Source of the DNA: Acheta domesticus
Taxonomy: Eukaryota > Arthropoda > Insecta > Orthoptera > Gryllidae
NCBI GenBank assembly: GCA_031308135.1
Contig: JAHLJT010000631.1
Coordinates: 198,893,126 to 198,957,125, forward strand
Reading direction: 5' to 3'
Length of the DNA stretch: 64,000 nt
A model generated the notes under the pieces. The model searched no databases, had not been told where the DNA came from, and worked only from the letters and a program-made list of their open reading frames with translations. How positions within the stretch are numbered: position 1 is the stretch's first letter; every line of letters starts with the position of its first letter. Shown here piece by piece: positions 21,326 to 35,300 of the stretch. The translations under genes were made by a program, and so were the position numbers.

Positions 21326-23843
21326 TGGGGCCGACTGTCGAGCCAACCAAATTGTACGCTTTGCTACACACGGTCCAACCAAGAACCCAATTTATCAGTC
21401 GTGCTTCAAGTTGTCGCGAGGAAAGTAGCTCTGTGTGAGTAGCGAGTGTTCTCTCGTCGTTTGTGTCGTCGTCTATTGTGGTGTGCTCCTATTGCGATTT
21501 TTTTCCTGCAGCTGCAGCCGCTCCGCAATAATACCCCTTTCCTGCGGGTTTTCCATGGTTCCTATTAATCTAACTTAGTTCAGAAGCTAAAATACGAACG
21601 ACTTAATGTATTAAATAGAGAAACTTGAAAAAAAATATACAAATGTTACCTTAACCAAAGAAAAAAATTAAAACACTAACAAAACTATTATTACAAATGA
21701 AATTATTTATATAACTTCCGAAATTTCAACAAAAACTTACTGAAAATAACCTACAGCAAAAAAAACTACCCTAACATAACCTAATTTAACAATAAAGAAA
21801 AATCTAAACACGAATTAACAGAACTATAACGTATGAAATAAAATATCGAGGTAGATTTTAAGAACAGGGTTCGACTCCTATTGACGCGCACGATTCGGTT
21901 CCGAACGAGTCACTCGCGGCGCCGCCACAGTGTGCCCGGCCACACGGCTACGTGGCCAACGCACTTTCGTGTGGAATCGTGACGCTTCGCTACCCGTGTC
22001 CAAGTTGAGGACGAGGCTCGGGCCTTCGGCCCTCGCCTTAACATAAAACATCCTTGAGTCTGTCCAACGCATAATTACCAACGCATTTTATGCATTTAAC
22101 ATTATGCATGGAACGCATTTTATGCATTTAACCATTGTAATTCTCCATTACACATTCGCACCACACCGCACAATGCACAATGCAAGCAGTGCTCCCTGAG
22201 TGATCCGTTCTCGTGGTCCGCGCGAGTGAACCATGCGCAAGTGAACCGTGCGCCGTTGTTTTAGTGAGCCGAACCCTGTCCTTAAAATCAGCCAATATCG
22301 AAACTGAAATAACAACAGAAATAACCAACAACGAAAAAATAAGCGAACTGGAAGCAGAACCACGACAGAACGCAAGCAGCGCAAGAACAGGACGCAACAG
22401 AAGTGACCGAGAACCGGGCACCATGGCATCGGGCCATGGATTAACATGGATATTCATCCATGATCGAGCATCATATACTCTCTGTCGATCCAACATCCCC
22501 TATATATAGATCTTTATTCAAGGGGTGTTGGTCAAGCACGATGGAGCATGTGGATTCGCATGACGAAATCTGCGGAAATTAGTAAAAACTTAAGCGCTGT
22601 CGTCGGCAGTTGGCCCAACCACGCTACACACTACACAATTTGTCGGACTGTGTGGTGGGGGAATCGGCTGTTGGGTGTCGGAGCCAGCCAACCGCCCGAC
22701 CAAAATTTCTGTTGGACGACTTGCCTCCACACGATACAATTTGTTGGATCGGCTGGCCGGTCGGCCCGACAAATTGGTACGTATGTAGGGGCCTTTATAG
22801 TGCTGCCCAGCTAACGTAACTACTTATGAAAAATGTCACTTCCGTAGTATACGGAACTACACCGTCATTATACTTCCGTTGATTCCGCCAATATTCAAGA
22901 CAATAATGTGGGATTTTGCTGTGCTAGTTTGGTATTGTTGCTAGCGATTCGCATTTCGCGGTTTGCTGTTTTTCATTAACTACACTGGGGTTCAATCAAC
23001 GCCACCTACATTAATCTAATATTTTGATGACTGGTTTAATTCTAGTGGCGGCTGCTGTCGCACCAGCCAGTTTGTTGCAGACATATTTACGTCATTTCTA
23101 GCGTTCGGACTTTCAGATAAATACATATTTTCCCCTTAAATCTTGAGCGATTAAAGTTCAATGCAAATTCAAGAAGCTCCAAATGGTTTTCACCTACCGA
23201 ATTGCACATTAACAAAAAATATTTTAAGTTGCATAAAAACAAATATTTTCGTCAAAACAAATGTTATTACATATTTTGAACAATTTTATTGGATAAATTA
23301 ATATTTTGAGTATTTTCACGTTTCATGCTTTAAGAGTTTTTGGATATAGAACGATAGACGTGTCAATTTGGAAATCAATGGTTGGTCACACATCACATTA
23401 CTGTGGGACTTCCCGAGATTGAGTGGAGTGAGTCTGATTCACGACCTGTCAAAACGTCTGAGGGGCATTCTAACACTCTCGGCAATGGCCCTCTGAGCGA
23501 TACATACACAACATACATTCACAACACGAGCAGCTCCCAAACTTCCTCAGATTGCACTGACGAAATATGCAAAGTGATAAAGACGGAAGAGTCACGTTTC
23601 GCGGCGCGATTTCTTACTAACGTAACGAAAAACAATAACCATTTTTGGTGAATTTGATAGTCAGTGGTTTCGTCTGTAATAATTTACAGAAAATCTAAGT
23701 TCCTAATTTCTTTCGAAATTTCTTCTTGACAGACGTCCAACATTACTTACAATAATTCATTCTGTATTATTTTGGACGTTAATTCCCTTAAAAACTGTTG
23801 CTTTCTCAACATGGGTTCTCAAAACAGAATGTAACTGAAACCT
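21326..23843. other. Intergenic, with an interspersed repeat fragment
   Basis: No gene is supported. At about 21975-22085 (around CTCGGGCCTTCGGCCCTCG) the sequence is clearly related to about 26790-26900 inside DDX10 intron 2, so it is an unnamed interspersed repeat. At 22600-22800 the motif ACAATTTGT(C/T)GGA occurs twice in a GC-rich patch. The patch around 22200-22500 shows no recognisable protein. Confidence 0.5.
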
Positions 23844-25440
23844 AGTGGTGCCACAGAATGGCACAGACTTTCCCGTATTAGTTTTCTATTTCCTTGGGTC
23901 TTCGCTAGCTATTCGGAATTGTCCTATAGTCTTTCTTGCCAGCAACCATCTATCACCGCCAAAAGTACATTTTTTTTGTCATTTTCTTCATTTATCGGTT
24001 TCCTATTGGTAGAATGGAAACATTAATTTTAGAATATTAAAGAACACAAAAACCTCGTCATAAATGGCAATTTTCTTTTAAAAATTATGTACCGTTTAAG
24101 AGAAAATCGCGTTTCAGCACTACTAAATGTGCGAAATTTGAAGCTCATTTTCACAGAAAATGTTTGAGTTTTCAAAATACTTTATTTAAAGTTACTTGAA
24201 ACACTTACACTCACAAATATAATAATGTTTACAAATTGCTGGTAATGTGCATATTAAAGATGTGAGAGATCATTCAAAAAATTACAATTATGTAATTTTT
24301 GAAAAAACAAAAAAATAACTCAAAATAAACTTTACGCTATACTAAAGAGTGTAATTTGTACTATCCGTTACAAACGCTTCAAGAAAAAAAATTGCAGCCA
24401 TATATGAGAAAATGGCGTTTGAGCGTTTCTGAAAATGCGAAATTTTGAGCTACTTTTCACAGAAAACGGTTGTGTTTTCGAGAAACTTTACTTGAAATTA
24501 TTTAAAGCACATGTACTTGTAAATATAATAATGTGAAAAAATCGCCGCTAATGTAAATATTATCGACGTGAGAAACATGTGAAAAAATTTACATTTTTGT
24601 AATTTTTGAAAAAACCAACCAATAGAGCAATATGGCTTTTATGTCATCTGATAGAGTACGTTTACCACTATCCCTACCAAAAGTTTAAAGAAAAAATTTG
24701 GAGCCGTTTTTGAGAAAATCTTGTTTATGTAATTTTTTAAAATTGCACATATTACACGTCATATTGCACGAAAACTACTAAAATTTTGAGAAACATTTAC
24801 ATGACCTTTATGAAAGATCTCAATATGCAGAACAAATTTTATTTGAAGAAAAAATATCTATCTTCAATTTTGTAGTTGGAGAAAGACGCCGAAAAAAATT
24901 CAAACTTTCACAATTTTCGAAAATTCAGAGTTATCCGTGAAAATCATATCTATGCCACGTTAATAAGTGTATTTTCCTCTATTCATACAAGAAATTTAAA
25001 GAAAAAATTTGGAGCCGTTTTTGAGAAGATTTTGAAAATCCCCGGGGGGCTTCATATAAAGTACCCCCAAATTTTGAAGAATCTTTTTCAAAATCTCAAA
25101 GCTTCGACTAGAATCAGATCGACCGGGGTATATCTATTTTGGAAGAAATCGTACGTATGGTTTAGGCGCTAGCAGTGTTCACAGATAGACAGACGGACGT
25201 TTTCCTTTCAATTGGGTTTTCGGTATCAAGGACCTAGAAAACAGGGTTTCTGGCTACACCATGCGTTAGGGGATTTTTTTTTCTTAATTTAGCAACTGGT
25301 TTTATCCACTTATTCGTTTTCACGGCCCGGCAATTAATTTTCTTCCGCCGAAAATTGGCCATTTTTTCGCGCAGCATTACATAACTTTCCCTATACTACG
25401 TATATCACCCCGTGTATACGTACGTATACGGGAAAGTAAA
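23844..25440 (+). mobile_element. Unclassified repeat family, copy B
   Basis: It starts AGTGGTGCCACAGAATGG after CCT and ends with the palindrome GTATACGTACGTATAC (25414-25429) and GGGAAAGTAAA. It aligns with copy A along its length, including the repeated AGCC..GAGAAAAT motif. It ends about 740 bases upstream of the DDX10 start codon. Confidence 0.85.
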
Positions 25441-26180
25441 AATCGCAATATAGACGCATGCGTTGCATTGGACGCATGCGCAAATTGAAGGAAAAGACGC
25501 ATCGTGTGGACGCGGTAGTGTTGCTCTCAGGAGCTCTCGAAGTCACATATTCTGAACATCTTTATTCCATGTATACTCTGCTCAATGATGTAAATAACAT
25601 ATATTGCGATTTTTGTAGGAAGAGCTCTCAAGGCCACTCAAATCCCATCTTCGCGATGGAATATGTCACGGCATTTCGTGTCATTCACAGTCGTTCCGCT
25701 AATTTCGCACAATCGCGACCGTATGAAGCAGTGCTTGCTTTTTTTTTTATAACTGGTGTATGAAGTGTAGTCCACCCTTACACCAGCTTACACTCTAAAC
25801 TTTACAGTACGCACGTGTCACGGACAGAACGGAGAATAAAATGTGATATAATAGACCATTCAGGTTATGTTAAAGTGTGTGTTGAATCAACACTGTTGAT
25901 GGATGTATTATATTATGAATATATATTTTTTTTAATTGAACGAATGTCTTGAACCGATACCAATGACTGTGTTGGGACATTATCAGAGAGTATAAGATTG
26001 TGTGGTGAATGCAAAGAAAATAATTATAAAGGAATTTATTCTAAGTTTTTATTAAGTAAATGAAATCAGTATTTTTACTGATTTGACCTTTACTAGTAGT
26101 AACTGAGTGAAATATTAAATAATTGCAGTGAAATATAATACAGTAAATTTGTGAAATTTTGGAATTTTATGTAATAAATC
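25441..26180 (+). promoter_or_regulatory. Upstream region of DDX10 with two NRF-1-like palindromes
   Basis: ACGCATGCGT (25454-25463) and ACGCATGCGCA (25472-25482) resemble the NRF-1/Ewg half-site palindrome often found in promoters of housekeeping genes. No TATA box or clear initiator is evident. Sequence at about 25636-25745 (GATGGAATATGTCA, CAGTGCTTGC) is related to the foldback element at 29165 in intron 2. So part of this flank is transposon-derived. The transcription start is unknown. Confidence 0.35.
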
Positions 26181-26312
26181 ATGAAAGAAAGGACTAACCG
26201 TGGAGGTAAAGGAGGAAAGTTTGGTGGGAAGAAAACATACGAAGATAAGCGAAAATTCAAAAAAGAAATTGAGGAAAATGAAATGAAAAGAATCCGTAAT
26301 GCGTTGGAAAAT
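26181..26312 (+). CDS. DDX10: DDX10 exon 1
   Basis: It starts at the ATG of [20 protein letters not shown] and holds a lysine-rich N-terminus of 44 codons, ending in phase 0 before GTAATT. Basic N-termini are usual in this family. A 76-base intron follows. Confidence 0.85.
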
Positions 26313-29300
26313 GTAATTGCAATTATTTGTTTCTAATATTATTTGTTGATTGCATGAATTTGATTTACAACATTTTTTTCTGTTTCAGATGGACTCTGAG
26401 AATATTAGTCAGTTCAAAGAATTGCCCCTCTCAAGAAAAACTTTATATGGCTTAAGAGATAGTGAATATGTAAAACCTACAGAAGTACAGAGAGAGAGCT
26501 TGTGTTTGTCTCTGCGAGGTCTGGATGTTCTAGGTGCGGCAAAGACTGGCAGTGGGAAAACTCTAGCATTCATCATACCTGTAAGTTGGTTCTGTTAATG
26601 CTTCTTGATAAGTTAAATTGAAATAAATGTTTGGTTAAAGTAGGGTGTATGGTACACCCTTAGAGAAGCGATGCGAAATGAATAAAACTTATTGATAGGC
26701 GATTTTTATGGCTCATAAACTTTTTAGTCGCACTCATACGCTTTGTCTCTGCAGCATTATAATGCCAAATTACTTTCAAAGGCAATTTTTCTCGCTTCAC
26801 TCGCCCGGATCCAAATGACGGCGAAGCTCGGTACTTCGGCCCTCGTGTTCACTATAAACAACCTTGAGTCTATCCACCGCATAATTATCAATACACTTTC
26901 TTAAGAAATCACGTAAGTAAGAACTTGATAAGAATGCTTCTAGTATTTAAACTGCGTAGTTGCAAACTATAAGATGCGCGAAATGCCAATTTGAACGACT
27001 TTCTGAAGTGGTACCGTACACTAGACTTCAGTCAAATTTTTTAATAAGTGAACTGTAATTATTTAGTGTTTTTTTAATTACTAGCTGCTTCTTCTAGGAT
27101 AACTTGCTTCAATTAACTTAATTTTAAAGTGACATTTGGCAAGTTGCTTAAATATTTATGAAACAAATGCATTAGGTACACAGTTCACTAGGTATGAAGT
27201 AACTGACAATATATTTTAGCCCCATTCAGTGGGAAGGGTAAGGGTGTAGGAACACACACTATAATGGCTAGAAGAACTACAATAATGCATGGATTTCCTC
27301 ATGTTTGTAATGGTTATGTAAAATTTTAATAGTTATTTTGTTATACTCAAGCCGATAACAAATGCAAGTGATTCAAGTCCCGAGACTGCTTTTTATGATA
27401 TTGACTGTTCAGAACATATCATAATCTGCTGCAATACTGGCCCAATTAGGAAAATTAAGTTTCAAGATAAATATGTTTTAATTTTTTTATAGGTAGCTGA
27501 GTTACAGATTTTAATGCATAGTAAGATTTTGGGTTACTAAAGCATTACTAAACCTTGTATCATTGTTCTTCTTTCTTGTCAGTTGTGTATCATGAGAGGC
27601 AATGTTGGCTTGCTTCACTACCATGACCATGTGATTGCCACATGATCTTTCATGGATATTCTATAGCGGTCACCAGATTTCAGTTCTGTACTTTCGATAT
27701 TTTTCAGACTGACACCTACTCTTCGATTTGTTTATAATGGCACTTGGCATTTAATCAGCTGTTATGGTGTCATCCAATCAGGGGCTTCAATGTCACCCTA
27801 GTGACGTTCAAGCTCCCTATTGGATGACACCGTAACAGCTGACTTACGTGTCACTACAAATAAATCAAAATATTTACTTTGTGGATAATTCCAGTGATGT
27901 GATATCTTGATTTGGATGACATAAAATGTGCGTCAGAGGTGCTCAGTTGCTAAGATGCTCTATTCTCTTTATTTGTTCACACCCAGTTCATTTATTCAAC
28001 CACAGTTGGAGTCATTAAGTGATTCTCAAACATCAAGCTGAAAGAAGTACAGAACCCTGTATAAAAGGTGTCATAAGAGTTGTGCCAATAATAATTATTA
28101 CACATTGTTTTAAGAAAATTGTCATGTCTAGAGTCTGAAAGAATATGTAGTATGAAATGGGAAAATATATAACAAATAAGTAAAAAAAGGGAATTTAATA
28201 TGTAATAGCAAATTTATAGAACATTTACTACCAAACACATTAATTTTCAGTTGTGAAATTACTTATTTTGAAATAATGTTAATAAAACATTTACTTAACC
28301 ATTTTTAACAATAAATATTGCTTGGCTTACTGCAAAAACTTTTAAAGAGTACATTTATGTCAATGAGAGGAATTACAGCTATCGTACAAATGTGGGAACT
28401 AAATGACTGGTAAACAATTACTGTATTTGTAGTTTTACACGTCTGCACCATCCAAGATTTTTGGGAAATTAGGATTGAAGTAAAAGAACACAAGGTCAGT
28501 GATTCTTTCACACCTGAAAGTAATATTCTCAATGCTCACACGTTTGTCCCAGCATACGTGGTGTGCAAATCGAGGTTAACCCAAACAGGCTGTGTGCATC
28601 TGATCTTCCCAGGGGGCATCTTGTGTCATCAGCGTGCAGTTCTGAGTTTGTAAACGAAAAAAATAGTATACCATTTTTTAAAAATTTTAACAATTTTTGA
28701 AAATTCATTAAATCATTTTGTCTAAAAAAAAAAAAAATCGAGAAAATTGGTAGAATAATAAAAAGTGCAAAATGTGTAAAATATAGCACAAAACATGTAA
28801 TGAAAAATTTGAATATTGTGTTACATTTGCCATGACTTGCCAATATCACGATTTTTGAGAATTGAACTTAGAAAGACAATATGTGTAGTGTAATTATATT
28901 AGAATCCGGACTGTAGTTATAACTCGAAATTTGTATTTTTAAAGTTGTGCCATGATTGCTTCCATGATTAATATGCATTATATAAAGTCTGCAGATTTAT
29001 TAATCTAAATTTGATTTATTTTCAAAGGGAACATATAACTTCATTTATCCCGTGTGAACTTCACACAGAGTTTCAATTACACAGTTTTCAACTGTTTTTC
29101 TGACATTAAGTAATTAAAAAATAAATATAAGCGAACGTTAAATCTTATAATGTGTATAATACGATTTTTCTAACTTTGCCCCTCAAGGCCAGTCTTCATG
29201 ATGGAATATGTCAAGTATTTCGTGACGTTCCCAGTTGTACCAGCAGGTATCACATGATCACAACCTTATAAAACAGTGCTTGCGTTCATGTGACTTCCAG

Positions 29301-32300
29301 TTGTATGACAGAGAAAGATGCGAAATGTCATGTGTTATTCCATCGTGGCCATAGGGGCGTGAGGGGCAGAGTTAGAAAAATTGCAATATAGAATCTTGTT
29401 GTATATCTTACATTACTTTAATTTGGTATTTACACATTGTTATCAAGGGGGAGGGAAAAAAGAAAGAGAAAAAAAAGAGAAAGTTTTTTATACAAAAAGG
29501 TAATTAAAAAAAAGTTGTTAAAACATGTTGAGTTCAAAGAATCATGGTAACTTGCAAATAGTCAATATAATAAAGAAATTGTGGACTTGCTTCAGTTGTC
29601 TAATGAAATTTGTGAAAATTTTAGTGCACAATGTAACTTTTTTTTGGAAGTTTGTAATTATATTTTTGAAACCAAATTATTCTGTGTTCATTTTCAGTTT
29701 TTGTGTTTATCACATTTCCTTACACATTCAAACATGGAACAATCCATTGATCTCTTAAGTGTTTACATTATTTTGAGGAATAATGTCGAGTGTTTGAAAT
29801 GCTGGAATAATGTGCCAAAAGCAACAAATCCCAATGTCCTGCTTTGCAGTAGTAACTGCACTTCGCTGCATGCAAAAATCATCTTGGCCTAGTAGTTGTA
29901 GCATTGTTCTTTCTTAACATTTCTTTGCTAAATTAATTTCATAAAGCTCTGTCCTGAGATTGAAGCGAGACTTGCTAGGTTGGACACAAAATGGCAGAAA
30001 AGATAGATGACTCAACTGATGTTCTCATAGATTATAATGCAGCAATATTGTTGGCGTAAAGGGGATGGGGGTGTGAGGGTCGGTTGCCTCTCCAAAATTT
30101 CAAGCTACTGAATTTTCACAATCGAATAAAATATATTAATACAAAATGGTAAACTAGTCACAAAGCCTTTGCTACTGAATAATTACAAAGAAGAATTGTG
30201 TTGTGGAGTATTGGGAAAAGAAAAGAAGTATGTAGAGTGTTGAAATACTGTAGAGTGACTGTATGAGTTGGCCCTCCGAGGATATGAATTTTCTCCACTG
30301 AGAGGGAGGAGGATCATATAAGAGATGTGACACTGTAGAAAATTACTTTTCCATGTACATTAATCTTATGATCATAGGTTCACATCCTGGTTCTTCCACT
30401 GCAGATAATGTATTGTGTTTATAGTAATATTACAATCTAATAAAATTGAAATTAAAAGAAACCTTCTGGGCTTTTTATTATTTTAATACATAAGAAGATG
30501 GTGCAAGAAATGAAATCCTTACAGGTTCTTAATGGACAGGCTGTTAATGAAACTAAAAATAAGAAGCTAGGATTCGGTTTAAATTCAAACGAAAGCAAAT
30601 GGTGTACTTTTGCTCAACTTAATCATGTATTGCTAGAATGAATTATGCTTTTTAATAAGTGAGAATAAATAATTCTAAAATTATAAAATCAAATCTTGGA
30701 CTACCTAAGCATCACCCTTATGAATCAACATATGATGTAAAATCTAAGAAAGACTTCTGTTTTAGATACTGGAAACACTGTACCTCAAAAAATGGGTTCG
30801 AGCTGATGGAGTTGGTGCTCTTGTTATTACTCCTACGCGTGAATTAGCTTACCAGATATTTGAAACCTTACGAAAAGTTGGACGCCATCATGATTTTTCT
30901 GCTGGTCTCATCATAGGTATGAGTGTGAATGACATAATTGATACTTCATAAATGATTTCTCATGTGAGCAAAGATCAATTATTTAAATTCTTTTTACTAG
31001 GGGGAAAAGATTTGCATTTTGAGAAGAATAGAATGGATTCATGTAACATAATTATCTGCACTCCTGGTCGTCTACTTCAACACATGGATGAAAACCCTCT
31101 GTTTACTTGTGACAACTTGCAGGTATTTTACTAATGATAATTCTATTCTTTTCAATTCTCCTAAGAAGTACTCCTTTTGTTTTGAAATTGTGGATTGAAT
31201 TTCATTTCTCAAAAATTCTATGAAATGAGACCTTTTGTTATGCTATCTAATTCATAAGTCTGTGTCCTAATTTATTACTTAAAATAAGATATGTCCTGGA
31301 TATCAGCAGCTACTACAAGCCAATTTTGAAGATGATTTCTACTTTGCAGTCTGAAAGAAATATCATATGTAAAGTACGATTGATAATTAAGATAGGATTA
31401 TTGTGTTTCTTTTTGATTGATTTATTGAGAATGCAGATTTCAAGACTTGAGTTTTTATAAGCATGATTGATGAGTAGTAGTGAGTTGTGAAGATAATGAT
31501 AAATATGTTGTTGTTAGTTTTATTTTGTTATGTGTTGAAACCATGAGATGTAGGTCCTTTTAATTTTAATTTTTTTAAATTTCTTTTTCTTTAAATTTTT
31601 TATTATTCCCTGAAAATTTTGAAGGACTTACAGGAGGTATCAGACTGTGAATAGAGATTCATTTTTACTAACATTGAAAAATAGTTACTTCAGTTACAAT
31701 ACTTATCTATGTTTAATCATTGGATTTGATGTTCTTTGGAGACTTCCTCTCTTTGTCTCTTTTTCTTTTTCTTTTCTCTCCACATTAAACGTACAGGCTC
31801 ATGAGAGTTTTGCTCCAGGTCATAATTTGGGTAACATACAATGAAGGTTGGACATAATCATAAACCTTATTTATGAATGATGTAGAATCGTATTCACTGG
31901 CGTTCTCTCTCTGATTTAAGGTGTGGGAGGTGACAATGGGGGAAATTGCTAGAATGTAATAACATAGTTATTATTTGTTAGAACATACAATTTAAGCTAT
32001 GTGCCTTGGATATGTTACTCTTTTTTTGAGACAGTCTAAAAAATGCTTCAGATTGTAATAAATTTAAGAGACGTAGTATATGTATAAAAAAATTGTCATC
32101 AAAACCCATAAAAGGACCCAGTGACCTGAATATTCTCCTCACTTCATCACTGATTTTGACATTTTTCTTCTTTAAATTGTTACTTGGACTAAATACTTTT
32201 CTTTGAATGTTTGATAAATAGATATTGGTGCTGGATGAAGCAGATAGATGTTTGGATATGGGTTTTGAGCAGACTATGAATTCTATAATTGAAAATTTAC

Positions 32301-35300
32301 CATTGAATCGACAAACTCTTCTTTTCTCTGCAACTCAGACAAAGTAGGTGTAGATGTTACCTTTGTTACTTTTGCAAGTTGTTATAAATAAAATGGAATT
32401 ATTGAAAAATAATTGCACTTTTAGATCTGTTCGAGATTTAGCTCGTTTGAGTTTAAAGGATCCAATGTATGTGTCCGTCCATGAACATGCCAAACATAGT
32501 ACTCCTGAAGGATTGCAACAAAGTTATGTGGTATGTGAACTACATGAAAAAATGGATATGTTATGGTCCTTCATTAAGAATCATCGAAAACATAAAATTC
32601 TAGTATTTCTCTCAAGCTGTAAACAGGTTAGTATTTTCATTACTTCCCATTAAAAATAATTGACTGTCACCTCTTAATTATTACGTTTTCATTCTTTTAG
32701 GTGAAATATCATTATGAAATGTTTTGTCGTTTAAGACCTGGTATAAGTCTTTTAGCTCTTTATGGAACATTGCATCAGATGCGAAGAATGGCTATCTATG
32801 AAGATTTTTGTAAAAAAAACGCATGCAGTACTATTTGCTACAGATATTGCTGCCAGAGGTCTAGGTGAGTTTTCTAATGGTAGAAGAATCTTCTTCTACC
32901 AACTAGGATTAGGCTTCAATCTGTTCCAGTGTCCACTTTTCCTTTGGCTTGCCTATAAATCTCCTTCCTTGTGGGGTGCATTGAAAAATAATTCCAACAA
33001 TCTCTCATTTGGTATTCTTTCCAAATGTCTACACCACTCTAATCTTATGTCCACATTCCTCTTTTTATCTAGGAAGGTGTATCCTAGAGTACTTCATAAA
33101 AATTTCATTTCTGCACCTGAATTCTACTTTTATCTCTTTCCAAAATTATTTTTGATTCACTTTCATACAAAAGTACAGGTACAGTAGTAGTAATAAAGAA
33201 CTCTGTATGTATATCTTTGTGGTTTAGTTTTTAAATTCCTGGGAATGTTTTCACATATATTTCTACACTTATTTATCGTCAAAATCCATATTATTTTCAC
33301 ATGTAACAGATCATCCAAAGTACTTAAAATTTTTCACTAGTTCTAAAATTTTGTTGCCAATTAAAATTTTCTTTCTTACTAGAAATTTGCCTTTAAAAGG
33401 CATTGTTTTTGTTTTGTTGTCGAAAATTTTAAAATTGAATATTTTTGCCAAAACGAACCACATGTTGTAACTAGTCTTCTCTGTCTTGCCAGATAACTTG
33501 ATAATCAGCAAAACATAAGCAGTTAAAATAAACATTTTTTCCTAGATGAATTCCTTCATTTACCTGTACCTTCCGAGCTCTGAACATATCGTCCATATAA
33601 ATATTAAAAATTGTTAGAGGGAGGCTGCAAGCTTGTCCACTCCTTTATTTGTGGGAATCTCATTTGTTGATGTACTGTTTATATCCAAGCACACTGTCAT
33701 TCCAGTGGGTACGCAATTAATAGCTCTATTAGCTGATTTGGATACACCTCACCCCCACCCACTTGAATTCTCCAAAGCTATATTCCCATTGAGGTGGGTT
33801 GGTCCACGTCCTGACTGGGAGGATGCAGAGAGGACTCTTTAAGTGTTCCTTTCTACATTTTTTCTTGCTTCTAATTTCATGTCATATATATTCTTTTCAC
33901 TCCTTTTTCTTCCTCACTGGCCTTCTCTGTATACTGAATGCCCATCCATGTGTTTGCCGTGCACGTGTCGGATGGAATGTGTGTTCTGGCAATTCAGGGA
34001 CCTGTTTGTTTCGCAACTAGTCCTGGTGCTACTTTTTACCTTTCACAAAGGGGTACGTTGATTATGTATTTTGGGGAACATTCCTTGTAGATTTCAACAC
34101 ACTTGCTTTGGCTTTGGACTCTTCTAGATGGGCAGTCGGGAGCTAACCCACTCCCAATAAATCGGCTCAGACTAGGTCTTGCACTGAACTCCAGGGTCAG
34201 CAGGGGGATCCATGGTGGGACAGCTCTGTGACCACTCCCCACTATATCTCCGTGGCAATCCCTTGGTGTCCCCATGTTGGGCTCTGTGGTGGGTGGGGAC
34301 CAACGGGATGAATCAGATATTCATTTATGGATACTAAACCTTTTCCCCCGCCCTCTTTCACAAAGAAGAGATGTGCAGAAAGAACAATTGATCTGAATAG
34401 GTTTTTTTTTTTTTTTTCTAAAGATGAAGATAGACCGAAGAAACCTTGTTTCCTCCTCATGGCATGTGCCGAGGAAGGTAAAAAATTCGAAAGTTAAAGT
34501 GCTGTCCATCTGGCGCAAGCCATAGAGGAAGCATAAGTGAAGCTCCAAGAGGTCGTGCGACAAAGGAGTGGAATGATTCTTTTTTAAGTGTGTCCCAACA
34601 AGCAAATCAGTAAAATTCAGAATACCAAGCAGATTGCCGGCCTCCAGGTAGTAGTCAAGGTCCATCCTGCCTTGAACCTATGGCATAGTAAATCACAAGG
34701 ACTTTGCTTCGGAAACGGAGGTCTCTCTCACTTTTTCAAGAGCCATGGTGTGACTGAGGTGTATAGGATCAGAAGGAAGAAGAAGGGGAAAGTGATCCCT
34801 ACTTCGACCCTGATCCTTATGTTTGACCAACTGTCCCTCCCAGAAAGGATTATTAGTGGTTTTTACAACTTCCATGTGCGACAGTATGTGCTGTTTCAAG
34901 TGTCAAAGGTTTGGGCATACCCAGCAGCGTTGTATGTCTGTAAGCCCAGTTTGCGGGAAGTGCGGATCATCAGTGCACGACCCACAACCGTGCAACAAAC
35001 CACCACACTGTGTCAATAGCAAAGGCAAGCACCTAGCGAACTACAGCCACTGCCCCACCTTTCTCCGGGAAAGAGAAGTCCAAAAAATAAGAGTAACCAA
35101 AAAGTTTTCCTTCCTTTCAGTAGACCTGTCATGATCCTTCTCCAGTGCCTGAAAACCTTAGACCCCAGGGCTAACAGCAAGTTGCCAAACTAGGTGTACC
35201 CCAGCTGTAATAGCACACTTCAGTTGTCAGGTGTCGCTGATACACTTCCCTGAAGATACGGTGTGTATTCAAGGTGGGAATGTGATAATTTTCACAAAGT

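Noticed and set aside
21866..21880. B-box-like GGTTCGACTCC
   Set aside because: No A box at the right distance and no cloverleaf; treated as chance or a tRNA fragment.
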